Of a stretch of 64,000 nt of DNA, positions 8,468 to 16,411 are shown in pieces. The stretch comes from Streptomyces diastatochromogenes (lineage in GTDB: Bacteria; Actinomycetota; Actinomycetes; Streptomycetales; Streptomycetaceae). The notes beneath the pieces are model-generated. The model searched no databases. It was not told the origin of the DNA and saw only the letters and a list, made by a program, of their open reading frames with translations. The stretch covers positions 62,001 to 126,000 of the forward strand of contig NZ_MCGQ01000041.1 of assembly GCF_002242805.1 (NCBI RefSeq). Reading direction: 5' to 3'. The position numbers were made by a program, and so were the translations under genes. Position 1 is the stretch's first letter; each line of letters opens with the position of its first letter.

Positions 8468-8515
8468 GACGTCGAGACTGACGACGGACCGGTACGGGTG
8501 CCGAGTGCCCTTTGA

Positions 8516-8548
8516 TGCTGGTACTGGCAGCACCTGGCAGTACCAGCA
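8516..8548. promoter_or_regulatory. Palindromic operator between MFS exporter and XRE regulator
   Basis: TGCTGGTACTG (8516-8526) and its exact reverse complement (8538-8548) are separated by 11 bases. A 22-base-pair perfect dyad at helical spacing, in the intergenic region of a divergent exporter/regulator pair, is the expected binding site of the dimeric regulator at 8597. Confidence 0.7.
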
Positions 8549-8596
8549 GCGGGTGCCGACGATGGGGACGGGACGACGGGGGACGGGGGACTGACA

Positions 8597-9508
8597 ATGG
8601 GGACGACGACACAGCGCCGCAGGCCGGAGCTGGCCGCCTTTCTGCGCAGCAGGCGGGCCAGGGTGACACCGGCCGACGTGGGCATGCCGCCGGGGCTGCG
8701 GCGACGCACGCCCGGGCTGCGCCGGGAGGAGGTCGCCCAGCTCTCGGGCGTGGGGGTGACCTGGTACACGTGGCTGGAGCAGGGCCGGCCGATCAACGCC
8801 TCGTCGCAGGTACTGGACGCGGTCGCACGGACGCTGCGGCTGGACCCGCCGGAGCGGGAGCACCTGTACCGGCTGGCGGAGGTGCCCTTCGAGCCGGCAC
8901 CGGAAGGCCTGACCCGGCGGGCCGGTCCGGAGGTCCAGGGCATCATCGACGCCCTCGACCCGCTGCTCGCGGTGGTCTACAACTCGCGGTACGACATCCT
9001 GGCCACCAACCCGGCCTACCGCGACCTGTTCGCGGTACCGCAGACCCTCCGGATCGGTGTGCCGAACGTGCTGTGGACGTTGTTCACGCTGCCGGAGGAG
9101 ACGTGTCCGGTGGTGCACCGGGACCGCGAGCTGCCGGTGATGGTTGCCACGCTGCGGTCGGCGTACGGCAGACATGTGGGCGAGCCGGCCTGGGAGGACT
9201 ACATACGCGGCCTGTCGGCCGCGAGCCCCCACTTCGCGTCGCTGTGGGCGAGTGGCGAGGTGACGCCTCCGGGGCCGCGGGTCAAGACGTTCCGTCACCA
9301 GGTGGTGGGCGAGATGCGGATGACCTCGCAGTCGCTGTCCATCGACGGGATGCCCGAGTGCCGGATCGTCGTCTACACACCGGAGGACGAAGAAGCTCGC
9401 GCGAAGGTCGCATTGCTCAGAGAACAGAGGCAGCGGCTGTGGCCGCCGACGGACGGGGAGGCCGCCGAGATCATTCGTCGATGGAACACAGAAAATCCCG
9501 CCCCCTGA
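8597..9508 (+). CDS. XRE-family transcriptional regulator with MmyB-like ligand domain
   Basis: The 303-residue protein begins with an HTH of the HTH_31 type at residues 10-75 (RRTPGLRREEVAQLSGVG followed by VTWYTWLEQG), then a larger domain at about 100-280 resembling the MmyB-like ligand-binding domain found in many actinobacterial regulators. It probably responds to a small hydrophobic molecule and controls the divergent MFS exporter and itself through the palindrome at 8516-8548. The GTG/ATG region at 8597 follows a G-rich stretch. A hairpin overlaps the stop codon. Confidence 0.9.
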   Translation: MGTTTQRRRPELAAFLRSRRARVTPADVGMPPGLRRRTPGLRREEVAQLSGVGVTWYTWLEQGRPINASSQVLDAVARTLRLDPPEREHLYRLAEVPFEPAPEGLTRRAGPEVQGIIDALDPLLAVVYNSRYDILATNPAYRDLFAVPQTLRIGVPNVLWTLFTLPEETCPVVHRDRELPVMVATLRSAYGRHVGEPAWEDYIRGLSAASPHFASLWASGEVTPPGPRVKTFRHQVVGEMRMTSQSLSIDGMPECRIVVYTPEDEEARAKVALLREQRQRLWPPTDGEAAEIIRRWNTENPAP

Positions 9509-9519
9509 GGGGACGGGAT
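9495..9519 (+). terminator. Hairpin overlapping the XRE regulator stop codon
   Basis: ATCCCG-CCCC and its complement GGGG-A-CGGGAT fold around CTGA, so the TGA of the regulator lies in the loop. It ends the regulator transcript just before the tRNA gene on the other strand. Confidence 0.6.
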
Positions 9520-9561
9520 CCTCATCACCGATCTTTGACAACTCAACAGAGTGTCGATCCG

Positions 9562-9634
9562 TGGAGCTAAGGAGAATTGAACTCCTGACCTCCTGCATGC
9601 CATGCAGGCGCTCTACCAACTGAGCTATAGCCCC
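9562..9634 (-). tRNA. tRNA-Ala (anticodon GGC), copy 2
   Basis: The 73-base sequence is identical to the tRNA at 5045-5117, with the same cloverleaf and GGC anticodon. Identity continues one base beyond the 3' end and three bases beyond the 5' end (9561-9637 matches 5044-5120), then the flanks diverge. Both copies point leftward. Confidence 0.97.
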
Positions 9635-9716
9635 TTGTGTTCTTCCCGCTCGGCGGGGGCGAACAAGAAGAACTCTAGCCTGTGACCTGCCGGAAAGTGA
9701 AATCCGGGGTCAGGGG

Positions 9717-10385
9717 TCAGTCGTCGTCGCCGAGGACGGGCTCCGGGAGGGTGCCAGCGTTGTGCTCCAGCAGGCGCCAGCCGCGGGCGCCCTCGCCGAG
9801 CACGGACCAGCAGCAGTTGGAGAGGCCGCCGAGGCTCTCCCAGTTCCGGGCCTCCAGGCCGAGGAGCCGGCCGATGGTGGTGCGGATGGTGCCGCCGTGG
9901 CTGACCACCACGAGGGTGCCGTCCTCGGGCAGCTTCTCGGCGTGCCGCAGCACGACGGGGGCGGCGCGGTCGGCGACCTCGGTCTCCAGTTCGCCGCCGC
10001 CGCGACGGACCGCCTCGCCACGCTTCCAGGCAGCGTACTGCTCGCCGTACCGGGCGATGATCTCGTCGTGCGTCAGCCCCTGCCAGACGCCCGCGTAGGT
10101 CTCCCGGAGGCCCTCCTCGCGGACGATGTCGAGGCCGGTGAGGGTGGCCAGCTCGGCGGCCGTGTTCGCGGCCCGCTGCAGGTCCGAGGAGACGATCGCG
10201 TCCGGGCCCAGGGAGGCGAGCAGCCGGGCGGCGCGGCGGGCCTGACCGAGGCCGGTCTCGGTCAGCTCGACGTCCGTGGTGCCCTGGAAGCGGCGCTCCA
10301 CGTTCCAGGAGGTCTGGCCGTGCCGCCACAGGATGACGCGGCGGCCCCGGCCGGTTCGGTCGCTCACCTCGCCGGTGGCGCTCAT
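9717..10385 (-). CDS. Histidine phosphatase (phosphoglycerate-mutase superfamily)
   Basis: The 222-residue protein has the catalytic RHG motif (ILWRHGQTSWN) near residue 21, an acidic residue in LRETYAG and the second histidine in VVVSHGGTIRTTIGRLLG, the complete catalytic set of the branch-1 histidine phosphatases. It probably removes phosphate from a small metabolite; many actinobacterial members are annotated as phosphoglycerate mutase or broad phosphatase. ATG 10385 overlaps the stop of rsfS (ATGA) with GGGGAG upstream, so the two are translationally coupled. This pairing of rsfS with a phosphatase gene is common in actinobacteria. Confidence 0.92.
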   Translation of the reverse strand: MSATGEVSDRTGRGRRVILWRHGQTSWNVERRFQGTTDVELTETGLGQARRAARLLASLGPDAIVSSDLQRAANTAAELATLTGLDIVREEGLRETYAGVWQGLTHDEIIARYGEQYAAWKRGEAVRRGGGELETEVADRAAPVVLRHAEKLPEDGTLVVVSHGGTIRTTIGRLLGLEARNWESLGGLSNCCWSVLGEGARGWRLLEHNAGTLPEPVLGDDD

Positions 10386-10828
10386 CACCACTCCCCGGCC
10401 GGCTCGTCGGCGGCCTCGGCGGCCTGCAGCTCGGCGTGCTCCTTGGCCTTGCCGCGGGTGGCCTTGGCGTCAGCGGGCAGTTCGAGCTCGGGGCAGTCCT
10501 TCCACAGCCGCTCCAGGGCGTAGAAGACCCGCTCCTCGCTGTGCTGGACGTGGACGACGATGTCGACGTAGTCGAGCAGGATCCAGCGGGACTCGCGGTC
10601 TCCCTCGCGGCGTACCGGCTTGGCGCCGAGATCCTTCAGCAGGCGCTCCTCGATCTCGTCGACGATCGCCCTGACCTGGCGGTCGTTCGGCGCGGAGGCC
10701 AGCAGGAATGCGTCCGTGATCGACAGCACGTCGCTGACGTCGTAGGCGATGACGTCGTGGGCGAGCTTGTCGGCCGCTGCCTGGGCGGCGCTGTTGATGA
10801 GCTCAAGGGAACGATCAGTGGCGGTCAC
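10385..10828 (-). CDS. rsfS: Ribosomal silencing factor RsfS (Iojap/DUF143)
   Basis: RsfS binds L14 on the large ribosomal subunit and blocks subunit joining when nutrients are short. The 147-residue protein contains the family core: AADKLAHDVIAYDVSDVLSITDAFLLAS, NDRQVRAIVDEIEERL, and the WILLDYVDIVVHVQ segment. GTG 10828 is preferred because it begins MTATDRSLELINSA, the usual start of streptomycete RsfS, and GGAAAG lies upstream; ATG 10861 would add eleven residues. It overlaps the downstream phosphatase gene and follows the LCP gene after a strong hairpin. Confidence 0.93.
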   Translation of the reverse strand: MTATDRSLELINSAAQAAADKLAHDVIAYDVSDVLSITDAFLLASAPNDRQVRAIVDEIEERLLKDLGAKPVRREGDRESRWILLDYVDIVVHVQHSEERVFYALERLWKDCPELELPADAKATRGKAKEHAELQAAEAADEPAGEW

Positions 10829-10885
10829 TACATGGCTTTCCGTCAAGGGGTCACTTGACATCAAGGGTCTCACGGACCGCAGGGC

Positions 10886-10919
10886 GCACCCCATGTGATT
10901 AACGGATCACATGGGGTGC
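10886..10919 (-). terminator. Terminator hairpin between the LCP gene and rsfS
   Basis: Perfect 14-base-pair stem (10886-10899 with 10906-10919) with a six-base loop, eleven bases after the LCP stop. It should separate the nadD-LCP transcript from rsfS, at least partly. Confidence 0.75.
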
Positions 10920-10930
10920 CCCGGCCGCTG

Positions 10931-12664
10931 TCAGGAGGAAGCGGGCTTGTAGTCGCCGCCGAGGACGACCAAGACGTCGGCGCCTGAGGAGACCGTGCCC
11001 TTGGTCACGGAGCCGGCGGGCAGGCCAAGGGTCTTGGCGACCTCGGTGGCGTTCGCCTTGTCGGCGGCGTCGGCGTAGAGCACCTTGGAGGTGGCCTGGG
11101 TTCCGGACGCGGTGCCGCCCTCGAGGAAGGTGAAGCCGCCGTTGAGGAGCACCACGCGGGCCTTCTCTGTGTCGTCCTTCACACCGGTGGCGTTCTGGAC
11201 GGAGACCCGCACCGCGGAGCCCGCGTCGGGGCTCTTGGCGGTGCCGCCGAGGATGTCCTTCACCACGCTGTCACTGGTCCTGGCGCTCAGTGTGCCGTCG
11301 GACTGCACGGGCAGCAGGGCCGTCTTGTAGTCGCCGCCCTTGGCAAGGTCGGCGAGCCTGGCCAGGAAGGCGCCGAGGTCCTTGTCGGTCAGTGGCGGGT
11401 CGAGGATCTGCGCGAGGGTCTGCACGGTGGTCGTGGCGCCCGTCGGGTCGGAGGACATCTTGCGCAGCACCCCCTGCATGACCTGCCCGAACCGCTCCAG
11501 CTGGGCGTTCTGGGCCTCGCCGGAGGCACGGTAGGTGGCGTAGGCGACGGCCATCTTGCCGCTGAGGGTCTGGTCCTTGCCCTGGTGGACCAGGGGCGAG
11601 GTGCCCTTCTTCTTGGCGTCCGGGTCGGGTACGTCGGCGTTGGTGTCGATGTCGATGCTGCCGACCAGGTCGACGAGGTTCTGCAGATACGGGGTGTCCA
11701 GGCGCCAGGTGCCCTGGATGTTCGTGCCGAGGACGGTGTCGAGCTGGTCGCGGGTGCCGGAGGCGCCGTCGTCGTCGACCGACTTGGCGAGGGTCGTCGT
11801 GGTGCCGTCGTCGCCGGTGAGCGCGAGGGAGTTGGGCATCAGGACGGTCGTGCCCTGCTTGGTGGTGGTGTTGTCGACCAGCAGCGCCGTGGAGGTGCCG
11901 CCCTTGCCGGTGTTGTGCAGGTGGACGACGATCACGTCGCGTTTCTGGGCGGCCGCCGGTGTCGCCGTGCCCGACTTGGAGCCGGAGGAGGACAGGCCGG
12001 GCAGCTTTCCGGCGTACCAGAGGTAGCCCACACCGCCGACGGCGACGAGGGCGAGGACGACGAGCAGGGCGATGGTCCGGCTGCGGGCGCGGCGGCGGGC
12101 CTCCTCGCGGCGCTCGGTGCGGTTCTCGGTGAAGTTCAGCCAGTCGATGACGTCTTCGGAGTCGTCGGTCGGCTCTTCCACGAAGGCGAACTGCTCGGTG
12201 TGGTAGTCGCGTTCGTGGTCGGCCGCGGGTTCCGGCTCCTCGGCCTGACCCGCCTGCTGCGGGACCGGTCCGGTCTGCTGCGGGATGTACGCGGTCTGCT
12301 CGGCGACGCGCGGCTGCTGCCCGCTGGTCGCGGTCTGGCCGTAGGGGTCGTACGTGTTCGCCGCGCCCCTGCCGCCGTAGGAGTCGTAGGAGGGGGCGGG
12401 CGCCTGGTGGCCGGTGTCGTAGGGGTCGTAGGAAGGGGCGGCGGCCTGGTTCCCGGTGTCGTAGGGCTGAGCCGACTGCTGCCCGGTGGCGTACGGGTCG
12501 TAGCCGTAGCCCTGCTGGGCGTACGGGTCGTAGGGCTGCTGCGGAACCTGCTGCTGTGGAATCTGCTGTGCCGGGATCTGCTGGTACACCGGCTGGCCGT
12601 ACTCGTCGTAGCCGACGAGTTCGTACTGGCCGTCTCCGTACCCCGCGTCGTATCGGTCGTTCAC
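10931..12664 (-). CDS. LCP (LytR-CpsA-Psr) cell-wall polymer ligase with LytR_C domain
   Basis: LCP enzymes move polyprenyl-linked glycopolymers such as teichoic acids onto peptidoglycan outside the membrane. The 577-residue protein has a Tyr/Gln/Pro-rich cytoplasmic tail of about 185 residues, a single membrane span near 195-215, an LCP catalytic region from about 235 to 430 and a LytR_C domain from about 470 onward (VSVQNATGVKDDTEKARVVLLNGGF). The GTG start at 12664 follows GAGAGGGG and lies 16 bases after nadD, so it is in the nadD transcript. The nearby teichoic-acid-type island suggests its substrate, and memory places the S. coelicolor LCP protein PdtA in a similar nadD-linked position; orthology was not tested. 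The long glutamine-rich tail is unusual and may be a protein-interaction region. Confidence 0.88.
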   Translation of the reverse strand: MNDRYDAGYGDGQYELVGYDEYGQPVYQQIPAQQIPQQQVPQQPYDPYAQQGYGYDPYATGQQSAQPYDTGNQAAAPSYDPYDTGHQAPAPSYDSYGGRGAANTYDPYGQTATSGQQPRVAEQTAYIPQQTGPVPQQAGQAEEPEPAADHERDYHTEQFAFVEEPTDDSEDVIDWLNFTENRTERREEARRRARSRTIALLVVLALVAVGGVGYLWYAGKLPGLSSSGSKSGTATPAAAQKRDVIVVHLHNTGKGGTSTALLVDNTTTKQGTTVLMPNSLALTGDDGTTTTLAKSVDDDGASGTRDQLDTVLGTNIQGTWRLDTPYLQNLVDLVGSIDIDTNADVPDPDAKKKGTSPLVHQGKDQTLSGKMAVAYATYRASGEAQNAQLERFGQVMQGVLRKMSSDPTGATTTVQTLAQILDPPLTDKDLGAFLARLADLAKGGDYKTALLPVQSDGTLSARTSDSVVKDILGGTAKSPDAGSAVRVSVQNATGVKDDTEKARVVLLNGGFTFLEGGTASGTQATSKVLYADAADKANATEVAKTLGLPAGSVTKGTVSSGADVLVVLGGDYKPASS

Positions 12665-12680
12665 CGGTGCCCCTCTCGGC

Positions 12681-13409
12681 TCACTCGCCGCGGTACAGCT
12701 CGCGCTTGTCGATGTAGCGCACGACTCCGTCCGGCACCATGTACCAGATGGGCTCGCCCTTGGCGACTCTCGCGCGGCAGTCCGTGGAGGAGATGGCGAG
12801 CGCGGGCACCTCGACGAGCGTGACTCCGCCTTCCGGCAGACCGGGGTCGGTCAGGTGGTGGCCGGGCCGGGTGACGCCGATGAAGTGCGCGAGGGAGAAC
12901 AGCTCCTCCGAGTCGCGCCAGGTCAGCAGCTGGGCGAGGGCGTCGGCGCCGGTGATGAAGAACAGGTCGGCGTCGGGGTTGAGGGCCCGCAGATCGCGCA
13001 GGGTGTCCACGGTGTAGGTGGGGCCGCCGCGGTCGATGTCGATGCGGCTGACGGAGAACTGCGGGTTCTCGGCGGTCGCGATGACCGTCATCAGGTAGCG
13101 GTCCTCGGCCGGGGAGACCTTGCGGTGGGACTTCTGCCACGGCTCACCGGTGGGCACGAACACCACCCCGTCCAGCTGGAACTGCGCGGCGACCTCGCTG
13201 GCCGCCACCAGGTGTCCGTGGTGGATCGGGTCGAAGGTTCCGCCCATGACGCCGAGGCGGCGCTTGCCCGAGTGGGCGGGGCCGTTGCCCGGCGCGTAGG
13301 CCGGGGTCTTCACCGTGCCTGCCGCCGTTCCGGCGTGCCCGGCGGCTTCGCCGGCCGCGTGTGCGGCCGTGTCGTTCGCCGGGCCGGTAGGCATGTCCTG
13401 CTCTCCCAT
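12681..13409 (-). CDS. nadD: Nicotinate-nucleotide adenylyltransferase
   Basis: NadD makes nicotinate adenine dinucleotide from NaMN and ATP in NAD synthesis. After an Ala/Gly-rich N-terminal extension of about 50 residues, the nucleotidyltransferase motif appears as GVMGGTFDPIHHGHL, followed by FVPTGEPWQKSHRKVSP and, toward the end, ISSTDCRARV (the ISSTxxR motif). All catalytic signatures are present. ATG 13409 is used; ATG 13394 is an alternative that only shortens the extension. The LCP gene follows after 16 bases. Confidence 0.95.
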   Translation of the reverse strand: MGEQDMPTGPANDTAAHAAGEAAGHAGTAAGTVKTPAYAPGNGPAHSGKRRLGVMGGTFDPIHHGHLVAASEVAAQFQLDGVVFVPTGEPWQKSHRKVSPAEDRYLMTVIATAENPQFSVSRIDIDRGGPTYTVDTLRDLRALNPDADLFFITGADALAQLLTWRDSEELFSLAHFIGVTRPGHHLTDPGLPEGGVTLVEVPALAISSTDCRARVAKGEPIWYMVPDGVVRYIDKRELYRGE

Positions 13410-13465
13410 GCGTGCAGACCCTACCGGCCTCGGCTGAGGGCCCCGGCGGCGGACAGGGTCCCGGG

Positions 13466-13630
13466 TCAGCGGTCGCGGTTGAAGCGGGTGGTGATCCACA
13501 GGAGCAGCAGCAGGATGACCAGGGCGCTGCCGCCGGTGATGGCCGGGTTCAGGCTGTTGTGGTTGCCGCCGTGCTCCTCGCCCTCGGCGGCGAGAGTGAC
13601 CAACTGGGCAGCGGCGCTGTGGAAGCTCAT
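13466..13630 (-). CDS. Single-span membrane microprotein A (54 residues)
   Basis: The frame from ATG 13630 encodes MSFHSAAAQLVTLAAEGEEH, then a Gly/Asn-rich stretch and one hydrophobic helix rich in Leu (SALVILLLLLWITT) before a basic tail RFNRDR. N-out/C-in topology is expected from the positive tail. It lies upstream of nadD and downstream of another 54-residue single-span gene on the same strand. No enzymatic motif is visible; a small membrane-associated regulator or assembly factor is possible. Confidence 0.7.
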   Translation of the reverse strand: MSFHSAAAQLVTLAAEGEEHGGNHNSLNPAITGGSALVILLLLLWITTRFNRDR

Positions 13631-13773
13631 CTTCGGCAGGACCTATCGCGTGTGGGCGGGATAAAGACGTCGGCTCATCGTAAGCGGGCGGCCCGGCGGC
13701 GATCACGCCGACTCCGCCGTTGGTGCGGGCGCGGGGCGCGGGTTGACCGTCGGCAGGGAACTTTCGCCGTCGG

Positions 13774-13938
13774 TCAGTCGTCCTTCCTCTTGTAGCCGCG
13801 CAGCAGGAACCATGCGGTCAGTGCGCAGCCAAGGAACATCACGATGAGGACGACCCGGAGCAGATTCCCCGCCCCGTGCTGCTGGACGGCGCTCGTGGCG
13901 GCCTCGGTCAGCCAGGCGGCTGCGGGCTGGTGCTCCAT
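13774..13938 (-). CDS. Single-span membrane microprotein B (54 residues)
   Basis: ATG 13938 opens a frame encoding MEHQPAAAWLTEAATSAVQQ, then one hydrophobic helix (LLRVVLIVMFLGCALTAWFLL) and a basic RGYKRKDD tail. Its length and layout (short polar N-terminus, single helix, positive C-terminus) match microprotein A. The M48 protease gene diverges from it. Function is unknown; coding is supported by the coherent membrane-protein pattern and G/C-biased third positions. Confidence 0.68.
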   Translation of the reverse strand: MEHQPAAAWLTEAATSAVQQHGAGNLLRVVLIVMFLGCALTAWFLLRGYKRKDD

Positions 13939-14042
13939 GACATGGACTCCTTCGGCTGTACTGCCCGTCCACGGTATCTCCGCCTAGGCTGGCTCCTGCC
14001 TCGGGGGCACAGTGAGGCACTCACACGCACATGGGGGAAGAC

Positions 14043-15137
14043 ATGTCCGACGACGGCCGCGAGCAGACAGGGCACGAGCGCGTGCCGAGCAGGCAGCGCA
14101 GGCGCTTCCCGGGGATCTCCTCGCGTGCGTACGAGCACCCGGCCGACCGGTCGGCCCTGGTGGCGCTGCGCAAGCTGAGCGGTTTCGACACCGTGTTCAA
14201 GGCGCTCAGCGGGCTGCTTCCGGAGCGGAGCCTGAGGCTGCTGTTCCTGTCCGACTCGGTGCGCGTCTCCGAGCGGCAGTTCAAGCATCTGCACGACATG
14301 CTGCTGGACGCCTGTTACATCCTGGACCTGGAGAAGGTCCCCCCGATGTACGTCAACCAGGACCCGCAGCCGAACGCGATGTGCATCGGGCTGGACGAGC
14401 CGATCATCGTGGTCACCACGGGGCTCGTCGAGCTGCTCGACGAGGAGGAGATGCGGGCGGTCGTCGGGCACGAGGTGGGGCACGCCCTGTCCGGGCACGC
14501 GGTGTACCGCACGATCCTGCTGTTCCTGACGACCCTGGCGCTGAAGGTCGCCTGGATCCCGCTGGGCAACCTCGCGATCATGGCGATCGTGACGGCGCTG
14601 CGGGAGTGGTTCCGCAAGTCGGAGCTGTCCGCGGACCGGGCCGGGCTGCTCGTGGGGCAGGACCCGAAGGCCTCCATGCGCGGCCTGATGAAGATCGCGG
14701 GCGGCAACCACCTGCACGAGATGAACGTGGACGCGTTCCTGGAGCAGGCCGAGGAGTACGAGGCCGGGGGCGATCTGCGCGACTCCGTGCTGAAGATCCT
14801 CAACGTGCTGCCCCGCTCGCATCCCTTCGCCACCATACGGGCGGCCGAGCTGAAGAAGTGGGCCGAGTCCCGGGACTACCAGCGGATCATGGACGGGCAC
14901 TACCCGCGGCGCACCGAGGACAAGGACACCTCGGTCAGCGACTCCTTCCGCGAGTCCGCCGCGAGCTACGCGGACGACGTGAAGACCTCCAAGGACCCGC
15001 TGATGAAGCTGGTCACGGACCTCGCGGGCGGCGCCGGTGGCCTGGGCGGCCGCGTCCGCCGAGGCTTCGACGGCTTCAAAAGCCCGGCTCCCCCGAAGGA
15101 CGGGCCCAGCGACACCCCGCCGCAGGACGAGGAGTAA
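14043..15137 (+). CDS. M48-family zinc metalloprotease
   Basis: The 364-residue protein carries the zinc-binding HExxH motif as VVGHEVGHALSGH near residue 150, two hydrophobic stretches just after it (TILLFLTTLALKVAWIPL and LAIMAIVTAL) and the distal glutamate region in KSELSADRAG. It is an M48 (HtpX/Ste24-like) peptidase, probably membrane-associated and acting on misfolded membrane proteins or peptides. ATG 14043 is preferred because GGGGGAA is immediately upstream; the in-frame ATG at 14031 would place that purine run inside the coding sequence. Confidence 0.92.
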   Translation: MSDDGREQTGHERVPSRQRRRFPGISSRAYEHPADRSALVALRKLSGFDTVFKALSGLLPERSLRLLFLSDSVRVSERQFKHLHDMLLDACYILDLEKVPPMYVNQDPQPNAMCIGLDEPIIVVTTGLVELLDEEEMRAVVGHEVGHALSGHAVYRTILLFLTTLALKVAWIPLGNLAIMAIVTALREWFRKSELSADRAGLLVGQDPKASMRGLMKIAGGNHLHEMNVDAFLEQAEEYEAGGDLRDSVLKILNVLPRSHPFATIRAAELKKWAESRDYQRIMDGHYPRRTEDKDTSVSDSFRESAASYADDVKTSKDPLMKLVTDLAGGAGGLGGRVRRGFDGFKSPAPPKDGPSDTPPQDEE

Positions 15138-15251
15138 CCGGTCCCACGGGAACGATCGAGCAGGGCCCAGCCCTTCCTTCCCCAGGGGCGCGGGGAACTG
15201 CGCGAGAACCCCCCACCCACCCGCACCCGCCAACGCACCCCGTCAGCCCAC

Positions 15252-16322
15252 TCACCCCTTCGGCTGAGCCCCAACGGCCAGCGTCCCGCACAGGGCGGTG
15301 GCGCTGTCCGTCGCATACGGGTCTGTGCCTGCCGGGCCGCCTGTCCTGGCGGTCTGGCCGGACAGGAGGGGGTGGAGGTAGGAGGTGGCGTCCTCCGCGC
15401 AGGACATGGGGCCGGCCTGGGCGTAGGAGGTGACCAGCTGGAGCTGGCCCACGCGCAGGTCGTCGCGGTCGAAGCGGAAGGTCATCTCACGGCGGACCGT
15501 GAACAGGGACACGGGCGCGTCGGCGGCGGCTCCGGTCGGGCGCAGCGCGTAGACGAAGATCGTGTCGGCGGTGACCTCCAGCGTGGCCGAGTCGGTCTCG
15601 TCGGCCTGCAGGGTGCCCTGGACGCGGATCCGGTCGTCGGCCAGTTGCGCGCGGGAGGGGTCGAGGCGGACCAGCCAGCCGGTGGGGGCGTGGCGGCCGT
15701 CCGCCGCGGGGTGGTCGAAGCTCTGGTCGAACTGGTCGAGCTGGTCGCCGTCGAGGAGGGCACGGGCCTGGCGGACCTGGCGGCCGGTGAGCACGTCGGG
15801 GTCGAGGGAGGAGCGGACGAGGTAGGTCCTGGCGATGCTCAGGGCGGCCGTGACCTGGCTGTCGGAGAAGTGCGGGGTGTTGCGGGTGGCCGGCAGCGGG
15901 ATCCCGGCGGCGCCGACCTCGAACTGGGCGGCGGGACTGTGCGCGTACAGCAGCTCGGCGTCGGCGCCGCCGGGCACCTTGCCCTGGGGGGCGAGCGGGA
16001 TGACGGTCATCCGCAGGGCCTCGACGGAGCGCCGGGCCTGCGGGGAGCTGTAGGGGTGGCGGAGGCCCATGTAGATCGCGGTGCCGAAGGCGACGGCGAG
16101 CAGCAGGGCGAGGATCAGGAGCTGCCGGGTCAGTCCCCGGCGCAGGGCCGGGCGGCGGCGCACGGCGGGGGCGTGGTCGCCCATGCGCTCCTGCGCGGAG
16201 TACTCCTGGAGGCGGGCAGCGCGGACGAACGACTCGTCGAACACGACGGATCGGTACTCGTCCTCTCCACCTCCGGGGCCGCCCTCGGGTGTCCCCTCCG
16301 GTGGGTCTCCAGGCCCGCCCAT
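15252..16322 (-). CDS. Membrane protein with SVVFDE motif (356 residues)
   Basis: The N-terminal cytoplasmic part contains YRSVVFDESFVRAARLQEYS, then a basic stretch, one membrane span near residue 70-90 and a large extracytoplasmic domain of about 260 residues with two cysteines near the end. The neighbouring gene at 16412 has the same motif (FASVVFDEAFVQAA) before its own single span. No known domain could be assigned. TACTCT lies six bases upstream of the ATG, which fits a -10 box of a leaderless transcript. An envelope or differentiation role is possible but not shown by the sequence. Confidence 0.8.
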   Translation of the reverse strand: MGGPGDPPEGTPEGGPGGGEDEYRSVVFDESFVRAARLQEYSAQERMGDHAPAVRRRPALRRGLTRQLLILALLLAVAFGTAIYMGLRHPYSSPQARRSVEALRMTVIPLAPQGKVPGGADAELLYAHSPAAQFEVGAAGIPLPATRNTPHFSDSQVTAALSIARTYLVRSSLDPDVLTGRQVRQARALLDGDQLDQFDQSFDHPAADGRHAPTGWLVRLDPSRAQLADDRIRVQGTLQADETDSATLEVTADTIFVYALRPTGAAADAPVSLFTVRREMTFRFDRDDLRVGQLQLVTSYAQAGPMSCAEDATSYLHPLLSGQTARTGGPAGTDPYATDSATALCGTLAVGAQPKG

Positions 16323-16411
16323 ACTTTCAGAGTAGGTCTCGTGGGCCTCGGGTAAACGCCCCGCTACGCGACAACTTCTGACAGGTTCTCAACAGGTGCG
16401 CGCGTGAACGT

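Noticed and set aside
6914..9619. 901-residue protein including the MFS transporter and an N-terminal extension
   Set aside because: The extension runs through the tRNA-Ala gene and the antisense of the XRE regulator; the transporter itself begins at ATG 8467.
5044..9637. Integrated element with attachment sites at the two tRNA-Ala copies
   Set aside because: No integrase, excisionase or replication gene lies between the copies, and the whole tRNA is duplicated rather than a partial 3' segment, so a simple integration is not supported.
10829..10894. Longer RsfS start upstream of GTG 10828
   Set aside because: The outermost start lies inside the terminator hairpin, and the extra residues do not match the conserved RsfS start.
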